From positions 124,001 to 188,000 of the forward strand of contig NZ_JAOWPT010000005.1 of assembly GCF_025753855.1 (NCBI RefSeq): DNA of 64,000 bases. The letters run 5' to 3'. The stretch comes from Mesorhizobium sp. ZC-5 (lineage in GTDB: Bacteria; Pseudomonadota; Alphaproteobacteria; Rhizobiales; Rhizobiaceae). A model generated the notes under the pieces. The model was not told where the DNA came from and searched no databases. It saw nothing but the letters and a program-made list of their open reading frames with translations. A program made the translations under genes and the position numbers. Below are positions 19,068-27,749 of this stretch, in pieces. Every line of letters begins with the position of its first letter. The first letter of the stretch is position 1.

Positions 19068-19186
19068 GCCTTGCCTCCCTCGGTCGCGGGCGACCCTAGG
19101 CGGGACACCCGATCAACTGAAGTCAAGCTACGGTGAGGAAGCCCGTGAAGTTTGGCGCTTTTGCTGACATTTGCTTGAGAACGGCG

Positions 19187-20020
19187 TTACCGCAGCCGTT
19201 CGGCGTGCCATTTCAGGTGAACGTCCATGAAGGTTGAGATGAAGAAGTAGGAATGGTCGTAGCCCTCCCGCATGCGCAGGGTGAGGGGGATGTTCGCCTT
19301 GGCGCAGGCCTCTTCCAGCAGCCACGGACGCAGCCCGTCGTCGAGGAACCCGTCGGCGCTGCCTTGGTCGACCAGAAATTCCGGGAAACTGGCGCCGTCC
19401 TCGATGAGTGCTGTCGTGTCGTACTGGCGCCAGGCCTGCTCGTCGGGGCCGAGATATTTCTCCAGCGCCGGTTTAGACCAGCCGGCCGTCATCGGCTGCA
19501 CGATCGGCGCGAAGGCCGAGCAGCTCTTGAAGCGTTCCGGGTGCTTCAGCGCCATGGTCAACGCGCCGTGGCCGCCCATCGAATGGCCGAAGATTCCCTG
19601 CCGCATCATGTCGGCCGGGAATTCGCGGGCGATCAGCGCCGGCAGCTCTTCGGTTATGTAGGAGTACATGCGGTAGTTGCGGGCGAAAGGCGCCTGCGTG
19701 GCGTCGACATAAAAACCGGCGCCCTTGCCGAACTGCCAGTTGTCCTTCTCGTCGGGTATGTCGTCGCCGCGCGGGCTGGTGTCGGGACAGACCACGATCA
19801 GCCCGAGTTCCGCCGCCATGCGCCGGTATTCGCCCTTGTCCATGACGTTCTGGTGCGTGCAGGTGAGGCCGGAAAGATACCAGACCACCGGGCAGGGCTT
19901 TCCCGCGGCCTGCGGCGGCACGAATACGGCAAATGTCATGTCGCAGGCGCACGCTTCCGAAGCATGCGAATAGACGCCCTGGACGCCGCCATGGGATTTC
20001 GAAGTCGAGATTGTTTTCAT
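19187..20020 (-). CDS. fghA: S-formylglutathione hydrolase
   Basis: Hydrolyses S-formylglutathione to formate and glutathione, the second step of glutathione-dependent formaldehyde oxidation. I chose the ATG at 20020 (277 residues, the usual length); the frame runs on upstream only through the toxin gene. The nucleophile is Ser147 in GHSMGGHGA; the acid and base are seen late in the chain with YDHSYFF carrying the catalytic His. The active-site Cys of the family is in SGLTCTHQN. Its start overlaps the stop of the PIN toxin gene (ATGA), an odd coupling discussed below. Confidence 0.95.
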   Translation of the reverse strand: MKTISTSKSHGGVQGVYSHASEACACDMTFAVFVPPQAAGKPCPVVWYLSGLTCTHQNVMDKGEYRRMAAELGLIVVCPDTSPRGDDIPDEKDNWQFGKGAGFYVDATQAPFARNYRMYSYITEELPALIAREFPADMMRQGIFGHSMGGHGALTMALKHPERFKSCSAFAPIVQPMTAGWSKPALEKYLGPDEQAWRQYDTTALIEDGASFPEFLVDQGSADGFLDDGLRPWLLEEACAKANIPLTLRMREGYDHSYFFISTFMDVHLKWHAERLR

Positions 20021-20418
20021 GAGGCTGGTTCGATCAGTTCTGTTTGAATGGAGAGTGAATTGGCGAGCACCGCCAGGCGTTTGTCGGCGGTTGCCAATGG
20101 TTCGTTTCGCTCGAGCGCGAGTGCCAGATAAAGACAATCGTAGATCTTGTGATTGTTGCCGGCCGCGAGTTTGGTCGCCGATGGAAGAAGCGCCGCATCG
20201 GGCACGAATTCGGTGATGGCTACGTTCAAGGCGCCCATCCCGACGAGCACCTGATCGAGATCGATCTGACCGAGGCGGACATATTTGAGCAATGAATTCG
20301 TGGTTTCCACCAGCAGCAGTGCCGGTGCGTTGCCTTGGAACGATCGCAGCCTGCGAGCCGATACCGAGAACGGCGTGTCGACAAACCACGGCACCGCAAC
20401 GCTTGCGTCAACGATCAT
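20017..20418 (-). CDS. PIN-domain toxin (VapC/FitB-like ribonuclease)
   Basis: A 133-residue PIN nuclease. Acidic active-site residues are visible: Asp4 (MIVDAS), Glu38 (LLVETTNSL), Asp94 (HKIYDCLYLALA) and Asp112 (LATADKRL). These are the four expected Mg2+ ligands, so the toxin should be active. Its ATG lies 11 bases inside the antitoxin gene and its stop overlaps the start of fghA. Family toxins cleave tRNA or rRNA sites; the target here is unknown. Confidence 0.9.
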   Translation of the reverse strand: MIVDASVAVPWFVDTPFSVSARRLRSFQGNAPALLLVETTNSLLKYVRLGQIDLDQVLVGMGALNVAITEFVPDAALLPSATKLAAGNNHKIYDCLYLALALERNEPLATADKRLAVLANSLSIQTELIEPAS

Positions 20419-20680
20419 CGTCGACGCCAGGTAAAAATGGCCTCGCGTCTCGTTCCTCGCGCGCTTCGTTCATGATTCTCAGCGCGGTTTCGAGGTCGAC
20501 GGGTTTCGATCTCGCCCGAATGGCATCTATCGCCGCCCAGGCCTCGTCGCGCGTCATCCCCGCTTCGCGCGTGATGACATCGCGCGCCAGTTGTTCGGCG
20601 GACTGCCCCTTGGCCTTGGCTCGGGCCTTGAAGCTCTCCACGACATCGTCCGGAAGGTTCCTGATGACCATGCTGCCCAT
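20408..20680 (-). CDS. FitA/VapB-like antitoxin
   Basis: A 90-residue antitoxin that should bind and inhibit the adjacent PIN toxin and repress the operon. The ATG at 20680 has GGAG 7 bases upstream; an ATG at 20704 would start inside the operator. The N-terminal 40 residues form a ribbon-helix-helix (MVIRNLPDDVVESFKARAKAKGQSAEQLARDVI), as in FitA. The C-terminal part (DLETALRIMNEAREERDARPFLPG) is the toxin-binding tail. The toxin start overlaps its 3' end. Confidence 0.88.
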   Translation of the reverse strand: MGSMVIRNLPDDVVESFKARAKAKGQSAEQLARDVITREAGMTRDEAWAAIDAIRARSKPVDLETALRIMNEAREERDARPFLPGVDDDR

Positions 20681-20695
20681 GGCATTTCTCCATTT

Positions 20696-20714
20696 TGATA
20701 TCACAATGATATCA
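20696..20714. promoter_or_regulatory. operator of the toxin-antitoxin operon
   Basis: Two identical palindromes TGATATCA (20696-20703 and 20707-20714) are separated by three bases, giving an 11-base centre-to-centre spacing, one helical turn. They stand 16 bases before the antitoxin start, as expected for cooperative binding of a dimeric RHH repressor such as FitA. Confidence 0.75.
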
Positions 20715-20743
20715 CTTGTGGCGCAGCTTCACAACGCACCAGC

Positions 20744-21406
20744 CTAACCGCCCAGTGAAACGGCGACATTCACCGCCGCCGCCACCAGCACCGTGTTGAA
20801 GAAAAACGAGATAACGGAGTGGATGACGCACACCATGCGCATTGCCGTGTTGGTGACCTCGACATCGGATGTCTGCGCGGTCGCCCCGACGGTGAAGGAG
20901 AAATACAGGAAATCCAGCCCGGTCGGGCTTTTTGTCCCGGGAAATTCCAGCCCCTGCCGTGCATTGCCGCGATGTGCCTCCGCCTTTTCCTCGGCCGTGG
21001 TTTCGGGCTGCCAGTAGAGATGCGCGTAATGCAGCGCCGCCATCGTGTGGATGGTGAACCAGCCCAGCGGCACGGCGGCGAGCGTCAGGGCGAAGGCGAG
21101 AGGGTGGAAGCTACCTTGCCGGTTGATCAGGATGAACAGCGAGACGACCGCCACGACCACCGTCGCCAGGGTCACGAGAAAGATGATCGACACGGGTTCG
21201 TCGGCGCTGTCGGCATTCTTCCTGAGATATTGTGGCGTGAGTTTTGGAAATCCGATCAAGCTGAGCACGAGGTAGGTGGTGAAAAACATGTTGGCGCCGA
21301 TGACCACGGCAAGGTCGCGCGCCAGCCAGAAGCCGAGCAGCAGGGCGGCGATGCCGGCAACTGCCGCGATATAAAATGCCCGGCGTCGATGCAGCGGCGC
21401 CATCAT
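20744..21406 (-). CDS. DUF1345 family membrane protein
   Basis: A 220-residue integral membrane protein with about five helices: AFYIAAVAGIAALLLGFWLA, VVIGANMFFTTYLVLSLIGF, SIIFLVTLATVVVAVVSLFIL, PLAFALTLAAVPLGWFTIHTM and SVISFFFNTVLVAAAVNVAV. The motif GLDFLYFSFTVGATAQTSDVEVTN is the hallmark of DUF1345. It has an unassigned function. The start ATG at 21406 overlaps the stop of the YaiI gene, suggesting translational coupling of the two. Confidence 0.85.
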   Translation of the reverse strand: MMAPLHRRRAFYIAAVAGIAALLLGFWLARDLAVVIGANMFFTTYLVLSLIGFPKLTPQYLRKNADSADEPVSIIFLVTLATVVVAVVSLFILINRQGSFHPLAFALTLAAVPLGWFTIHTMAALHYAHLYWQPETTAEEKAEAHRGNARQGLEFPGTKSPTGLDFLYFSFTVGATAQTSDVEVTNTAMRMVCVIHSVISFFFNTVLVAAAVNVAVSLGG

Positions 21407-21882
21407 GCCGTGTCCGCCGTCTTCAGCGCCCGCCTGGCGATCTGGTCCAGCGCGCCGAGAAACCGCGACCGGTCCGCTGGGCTGAAGCCGGCATTGTAGC
21501 CCTTGCTTTCGCCGGTCTCGCGCAGATGCTGCTTGAGGTCGCGCATCGCCACCGCCATGCCGATCGTCTCCGGCGTGAAGGGCTTTCCCGTCATGCCCAG
21601 CACATGCGCGCCGAGCGCCACCGTCCGCGCCGCAAGCGGAATGTCGGCGGTAATCACGATGTCGTTGGCTTTTGCGTTCTCGACGATCCAGTCGTCCGCG
21701 GCGTCTGCACCCTTCGACACCACCACATTGCGCACCATCGGATCGCGGGAAGGGCGCAAGCCGCCGTTTGAAACGAAGGTGACGACGAGGCCGTGCCGTG
21801 CGGCGACCTTTTCCGCCTCCGCCTTCACCGGACAGGCGTCGGCATCGACATAGATTGCGGGACCAGTGACGGCCTGTGTCAT
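21403..21882 (-). CDS. YaiI/YqxD family protein (DUF188)
   Basis: A 159-residue soluble protein of unknown function with the family's conserved blocks: IYVDADACPVKAEAEKVAAR near the N terminus, VVSKGADAADDWIVENAKANDIVITADIPLA in the middle and the C-terminal SRFLGALDQIARRAL. Its fold resembles a PIN-like nuclease, with clustered Asp (DADACP, DIVITADI) that could bind metal; activity has not been shown that I know of. It is coupled to DUF1345 by a stop/start overlap. Confidence 0.9.
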   Translation of the reverse strand: MTQAVTGPAIYVDADACPVKAEAEKVAARHGLVVTFVSNGGLRPSRDPMVRNVVVSKGADAADDWIVENAKANDIVITADIPLAARTVALGAHVLGMTGKPFTPETIGMAVAMRDLKQHLRETGESKGYNAGFSPADRSRFLGALDQIARRALKTADTA

Positions 21883-21919
21883 GGCGCACGGCGTCCAGGT
21901 TCTTGCATACGGAGCACCG

Positions 21920-22942
21920 TCAACCCAACTGCCGCCGAGCCAGTTCCGCGCCGGCGCCGAGCGCCTTCAGCTTGCCGCTGGCAACAGTGCGCGACAGCGG
22001 CGCCATGCCGCAATTGGTGCAGGGCAGGATTCGCGCCGCGTCGGCGTGCTTCAGCGCCTCCGTTATCGTGCCGGCCACCTGTTCCGGCGTCTCGATGGTG
22101 TTGGAGGCCACGTCGATCACCCCGATCAGCAGTTCCTTGTCAGGCAAAAGCCCGATCAGCGAGATCGGCACGTGCGAATTGGTGCATTCGAGCGATACCT
22201 GCCTGATCGACGAGCGGTTGATGGCAGGAAAGATCGCCTCGTATTGCCGCCATTCGGCGCCGAGCGTCTCCTTCCATTTGAGGTTCGCCTCGATGCCGTA
22301 GCCGTAGCAGATGTGCACTGCGGTGGTGCATTTCAGTCCGCGCGCCGCCCGCTCCAGTGCCGCGATGCCCCATTCGTTGACATCGTCCATGAACACGTTG
22401 AAGGCGGGTTCGTCGAACTGGATGGTGTCGACGCCCTCGGCTTCCAGTTCGAGCGCCTCCTCGTTCAGGATTTCGGCGAAAGCCATCGCCATGTCGGCAC
22501 GCCGGCCGAAATGGCCGTCGGCGAGCGTGTCGCAGATCGTCATCGGGCCGGGCAGGGTGAATTTCAGCCCCTTTTTCGTGTGCGCCCGGCAGAACGCGGC
22601 TTCTTGCGCGTGCACCGGGCGGCTGCGCTTCGGGCGTCCGGTCACCGTCGGCACATCCACCACATAGCGGTTGTTGCGGATGCCCATCTTCGTCTTGAGG
22701 TCCCAGTCGATGTCTTCGACCGTTTCGAGGAAGCCGTGGACGAAATGGGTGCGGAACTGCTCGCCGTCCGAGACAATCTCGATGCCGGCGTCTTCCTGCT
22801 CCTTGATCCAGATCAGCGCCGCGTCCCGTTTGGCCTGCGCCAGCGCATCCCCTTCCAGCTTCCACTTCGGCCACAGCTTTTCGGTCTCGGCCAGCCATGA
22901 GGGCTTGGGCAGGCTGCCGGCGATGGTTGGCGGAAAAAGCAT
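21920..22942 (-). CDS. core methionine synthase (MetE C-terminal-like, MesD type)
   Basis: A 340-residue protein that corresponds only to the catalytic barrel of MetE, which is normally about 750 residues. It likely makes methionine by methylating homocysteine. The Zn ligands are present: His210 and Cys212 in AVHICYGYG, Glu252 in SLECTNSH and Cys308/Cys311 in PCTNCGM. FDEPAFNVF and the LPKPSW start also match the core family. The sequence style resembles the MesD group of folate-independent synthases that act with the DUF1852 protein MesX. I see no DUF1852 gene in the window, so the partner must lie elsewhere or this is a different group. Confidence 0.8.
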   Translation of the reverse strand: MLFPPTIAGSLPKPSWLAETEKLWPKWKLEGDALAQAKRDAALIWIKEQEDAGIEIVSDGEQFRTHFVHGFLETVEDIDWDLKTKMGIRNNRYVVDVPTVTGRPKRSRPVHAQEAAFCRAHTKKGLKFTLPGPMTICDTLADGHFGRRADMAMAFAEILNEEALELEAEGVDTIQFDEPAFNVFMDDVNEWGIAALERAARGLKCTTAVHICYGYGIEANLKWKETLGAEWRQYEAIFPAINRSSIRQVSLECTNSHVPISLIGLLPDKELLIGVIDVASNTIETPEQVAGTITEALKHADAARILPCTNCGMAPLSRTVASGKLKALGAGAELARRQLG

Positions 22943-22963
22943 CGGTCTCCCCTTGGCGCGTCG

Positions 22964-24091
<1,128 letters not shown>

Positions 24092-24199
24092 GCTGAATAG
24101 TCTCCAATTTCAAAATCGGCGCCAAACTTTCAGGATTTTCACTGGCGTTCAACCCGGTCTAACGACCAAGGGTGGTGCAAAATGTATGGCCGGTTTTCG

Positions 24200-24751
24200 T
24201 CACGCCAGCCAGCCTGTCTCGAGCAAAACCGTGTCGGCGAGTTCGGCCGGCGTCTTGCCGTCGGTCGGCACGCGCAGAAGCCCGTCGCCGCTTTCTGCTG
24301 CCATCCGCCGTGCCTGCCGCAACGTTCGTTGCAGTTGTTCTTCGGCACCGGAGCCGATCTCGCGCCGCTCCAGCCTTTCGGCCAGCGTCGATTCCGAGGC
24401 TTGCAGCCGCACCAGCGTGATTTCGGCATCCGGGATGGCGGCAAGGATCCAGCGGCGGTCGAAGCCCGGGTGCATGATCACGCCCGACATGATCAGCCGC
24501 GAATGGCCGAGCGCCCGGTATGTCGACCAGATGGCCGCGAGATTAAGGGCGCTGACATCCGTTGCGCCGGGCCGCAGTTGTTCCAGTTCCTCCGCAGCCG
24601 GTTTGGGATAGACCCGGTCGAGCTCGTCCGTCTCGACGATTGCATGGGCGACCTGGGCTTCCACGAGCTTTGCGCCAATTTCCCAGCACAATGTGGATTT
24701 TCCGATGCCGGCGGGGCCGGTGATAAGCATTATTCTCACGGTGTCTTGCAT
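24200..24751 (-). CDS. AAA/P-loop ATPase of nucleoside-kinase type
   Basis: A 183-residue P-loop protein. The Walker A is at residues 10-17 in LITGPAGIGKSTLCW, and the fold resembles shikimate/adenylyl-sulfate kinases: an Asp-Glu pair (VETDELDRVYPK), a lid-like Arg-rich helix (LAERLERREIGSGAEEQLQRTLRQAR) and a C-terminal TVLLETGWL. I chose the ATG at 24751; other starts up to 24823 are possible. It is divergent from pccA, 160 bases away. Substrate unknown. Confidence 0.7.
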   Translation of the reverse strand: MQDTVRIMLITGPAGIGKSTLCWEIGAKLVEAQVAHAIVETDELDRVYPKPAAEELEQLRPGATDVSALNLAAIWSTYRALGHSRLIMSGVIMHPGFDRRWILAAIPDAEITLVRLQASESTLAERLERREIGSGAEEQLQRTLRQARRMAAESGDGLLRVPTDGKTPAELADTVLLETGWLA

Positions 24752-24911
24752 GCGAACGGCTGCTCCACGAACGGTGGACACCCTTCGCCGACGCTCATCG
24801 GCTTGGCAAGGCGAGGAGCGCATCCAGTGGCGCGTTGCGACCGCCGGCGCCGCTTGAGCCGCCGCGTGTTAGCCCATAAGAAGGAGGACTATCCGAGGGA
24901 ACGCGCCAAAA

Positions 24912-26924
24912 ATGTTCAAGAAAATCCTGATCGCCAACCGCGGCGAGATTGCCTGCCGCGTCATCAAGACGGCAAGGCGCATGGGCATCGCCACGGTCGC
25001 GGTCTATTCGGATGCCGACCGCGACGCCGTGCATGTCGAGATGGCCGATGAGGCCGTGCATATCGGCCCGCCGGCCGCCGCGCAGAGTTATCTGGTCGCC
25101 GAAAAAATCATCGAGGCCTGCAAGGCCACCGGCGCGGAAGCCGTCCACCCAGGCTACGGGTTTCTTTCCGAGCGGGCCCCTTTCTGTGAGGCGCTGGAAA
25201 AAGAGGGCATCGTCTTCATCGGCCCCAAGCCCAAGGCGATCAACGCCATGGGCGACAAGATCGAATCGAAGAAGTTCGCCAACGCCGCCGAGGTGAGCAC
25301 CGTGCCCGGCTGGCTGGGCGTGATCGAGGATGCCGATCATGCCGAGAAGATAGCCGGCGACATCGGCTATCCCGTGATGATCAAGGCGTCGGCCGGCGGC
25401 GGTGGCAAGGGCATGCGCATTGCCTGGTCGCAATCGGAAGTCCGCGACGGCTTCGACCGCGCCCGCTCGGAAGCAAAAAGCTCGTTCGGCGACGACCGCG
25501 TCTTCATCGAAAAATTCGTCGTCGACCCGCGCCACATCGAGATCCAGGTGCTGGCCGACGCGCATGGCAACGCGATCTATCTCGGCGAGCGCGAATGCTC
25601 GATCCAGCGCCGCAACCAGAAGGTCGCCGAAGAGGCGCCGTCGCCGTTTCTGGACGAAAAGACGCGGAAAGCCATGGGCGAGCAGTCGGTGGCGCTGGCC
25701 AAAGCCGTCGACTACCAGAGCGCCGGCACCGTCGAGTTCATCGTTGACGCGCAGAAAAACTTCTATTTCCTTGAAATGAATACACGTTTGCAGGTCGAGC
25801 ACCCGGTGACGGAACTTGTCACCGGCGTCGATCTGGTCGAACAGATGATCCGTGTCGCGGCCGGCGAAAAGCTGGCGATCGCCCAGAAGGACGTGAAGCT
25901 CACCGGCTGGGCGGTCGAAAGCCGGCTCTATGCCGAGGATCCCTACCGCAACTTCTTGCCGTCGATCGGCCGGCTGACTCGCTACAGGCCGCCGGCGGAA
26001 GGGCGTTCAGGCGACGCGGTCATCCGTAACGACACCGGCGTCACCGAAGGCTCGGAAATCTCGATGTTCTACGATCCGATGATCGCCAAGCTGTGCACCT
26101 GGGCGCCGACCCGGCTGGAGGCGATCGACGCCATGTCGGACGCGCTCGACAATTTTGTCGTCGACGGCATCGAGCACAACATCCCGTTCCTGGCAGCACT
26201 CATGCAGCATCCGCGCTGGCGGGAAGGGCGCATTTCGACTGCCTTCATCGCCGAGGAATATCCCGACGGTTTTGCTCCGATCGTGCCGAACGCGGAGGAG
26301 ACGGCGGTGCTGGCCGCCATCGCCACGACGGTGGAACTGCTGCGCCGCGATCGCCTCGACCGGCTGTCCGGCCGGCTGGCGCCGCATTCCGGCGCGCTGA
26401 AACGCGACTGGGAGGTCAAGATCGGCGACGCCTATATTCCCGTTTCGATTGTCGAAGGCATGATTTCGATCCCGCTCGAAGCCGATCTCTCGATCGCCGG
26501 CGCACCGCCTGTCACCGTCGTTTCTGAATGGCGGCCGGGCGAAATCGTCTGGCACGGTACGATCGGCCAGCGCCGGATTTCCGCGCAGATACGCCCGGTG
26601 CCGAACGGCCTGCGCATCGCCTGGAAAGGCATGGCGGTGAACGCCCGCGCCATGCTGCCGAGGACGGCGGTGCTCGACCGCCTGATGCCAGTCAAGCTGC
26701 CGCCCGATACATCGAAGATGCTGCTTTGCCCGATGCCCGGGCTGGTCGTCTCGATTTCGGTGAAGGACGGCCAGGAGGTCAAGGCCGGCGAGACGCTCGC
26801 CGTGGTCGAGGCGATGAAGATGGAAAACGTGCTGCGCGCCGAACGCGACCTGACGGTGGTCAAGATCAATGCCAGGCCGGGCGACAGCCTCGCCGTCGAT
26901 GCCGTGATCATGGAGTTTGCATGA
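24912..26924 (+). CDS. pccA: propionyl-CoA carboxylase alpha subunit (biotin carboxylase plus biotin carrier)
   Basis: Carboxylates biotin and, with a beta subunit, converts propionyl-CoA to methylmalonyl-CoA. Of 670 residues, 1-445 are biotin carboxylase (ILIANRGEIACRVIKTARRM, the ATP-grasp GGGGKGMR and the ERDCS-type RECSIQRRNQKV), about 465-590 the BT-like linker and 600-670 the biotinyl domain, with Lys636 in VEAMKMENV. It fits PccA rather than MccA by overall pattern (QSYLVAEKIIEACKATGA, RFLPSIGRL-type block). pccB is not adjacent. AAGGAGG lies 29 bases before the ATG; a nearer site is GAGGGAACG. The stop overlaps the HAD phosphatase start. Confidence 0.9.
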   Translation: MFKKILIANRGEIACRVIKTARRMGIATVAVYSDADRDAVHVEMADEAVHIGPPAAAQSYLVAEKIIEACKATGAEAVHPGYGFLSERAPFCEALEKEGIVFIGPKPKAINAMGDKIESKKFANAAEVSTVPGWLGVIEDADHAEKIAGDIGYPVMIKASAGGGGKGMRIAWSQSEVRDGFDRARSEAKSSFGDDRVFIEKFVVDPRHIEIQVLADAHGNAIYLGERECSIQRRNQKVAEEAPSPFLDEKTRKAMGEQSVALAKAVDYQSAGTVEFIVDAQKNFYFLEMNTRLQVEHPVTELVTGVDLVEQMIRVAAGEKLAIAQKDVKLTGWAVESRLYAEDPYRNFLPSIGRLTRYRPPAEGRSGDAVIRNDTGVTEGSEISMFYDPMIAKLCTWAPTRLEAIDAMSDALDNFVVDGIEHNIPFLAALMQHPRWREGRISTAFIAEEYPDGFAPIVPNAEETAVLAAIATTVELLRRDRLDRLSGRLAPHSGALKRDWEVKIGDAYIPVSIVEGMISIPLEADLSIAGAPPVTVVSEWRPGEIVWHGTIGQRRISAQIRPVPNGLRIAWKGMAVNARAMLPRTAVLDRLMPVKLPPDTSKMLLCPMPGLVVSISVKDGQEVKAGETLAVVEAMKMENVLRAERDLTVVKINARPGDSLAVDAVIMEFA

Positions 26925-27613
26925 TGCCGGCTATTCCCGGTCAAACCGCGGTACTGTTCGATCTGGACGGCACGCTGACAGACCCTTTTGTCGGCATCAG
27001 CCGGTCCATGCAGCATGCGCTCGCGACGCTCGGATATCCGTCGCCGGAAGCAGCTTCCCTGCGCTCATACATCGGCCCGCCGCTGCAGGTCACCTTTCCG
27101 AAACTGCTGGCCAGCGACGACAGGGCGCTGAATGACGAGGCACTGAGGCTTTACCGCCAGCGTTACGCGGATGTCGGGAAACTCGAGAACGTCCTGATCG
27201 ACGGCATCGTCGATGCCTTGGAAATCCTCGCCGGCCAGGGCCATTACCTGTGCGTTGCGACATCGAAGCTCGAAACCTACTCGGTCGAAATTGTGGAGCA
27301 TTTTGGCCTTTCGCGGTTTTTCCGCGCCGTTCATGGTTCGGGGCTGGATGGCCGCAACGCCGACAAGGGCGAACTCATCGGCCACATCATCGAAACGGAA
27401 CGGCTGGATCCGGCCAACACGATCATGATCGGCGACAGGCTGCACGACGTCGTCGGCGCGGCCAGGCATGGCATCCGCGCGATTGGCGTGCTCTGGGGTT
27501 TTGGAGACCGCGAAGAACTCGACAACGCCGGAGCCGCCGCCATTGCGGAACGTCCGTCCGCGCTGCCCGAACTTGTCAGTGGACAGCTTTCCGACACCAC
27601 CGCGCCCGCGTGA
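26921..27613 (+). CDS. HAD-superfamily phosphatase, phosphoglycolate phosphatase-like
   Basis: A 230-residue HAD hydrolase. The four HAD motifs are clear: FDLDGTLTD (nucleophile and acid/base Asp), VATSK (motif II Thr/Ser), Lys in GRNADKGELI (motif III), and MIGDRLHDVVGA (motif IV Asp pair). A helical cap of the type I class spans residues about 20-85. Its start ATGATG overlaps the pccA stop, indicating translational coupling; either ATG could be used. The likely substrate is a phosphate monoester such as phosphoglycolate, but that is not shown. Confidence 0.85.
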   Translation: MMPAIPGQTAVLFDLDGTLTDPFVGISRSMQHALATLGYPSPEAASLRSYIGPPLQVTFPKLLASDDRALNDEALRLYRQRYADVGKLENVLIDGIVDALEILAGQGHYLCVATSKLETYSVEIVEHFGLSRFFRAVHGSGLDGRNADKGELIGHIIETERLDPANTIMIGDRLHDVVGAARHGIRAIGVLWGFGDREELDNAGAAAIAERPSALPELVSGQLSDTTAPA

Positions 27614-27749
27614 CGGCAGCGCTGGGCCGTCCAACCGGTGGCGACACGAAACTGTGCTTTGAGCCGATAGCCGCTGGACTGGAACGCCCCGGTCACGGAC
27701 AATAGATTTTCGACATGCAGATTCCATTCGACCGGTGACAGACAGACCG

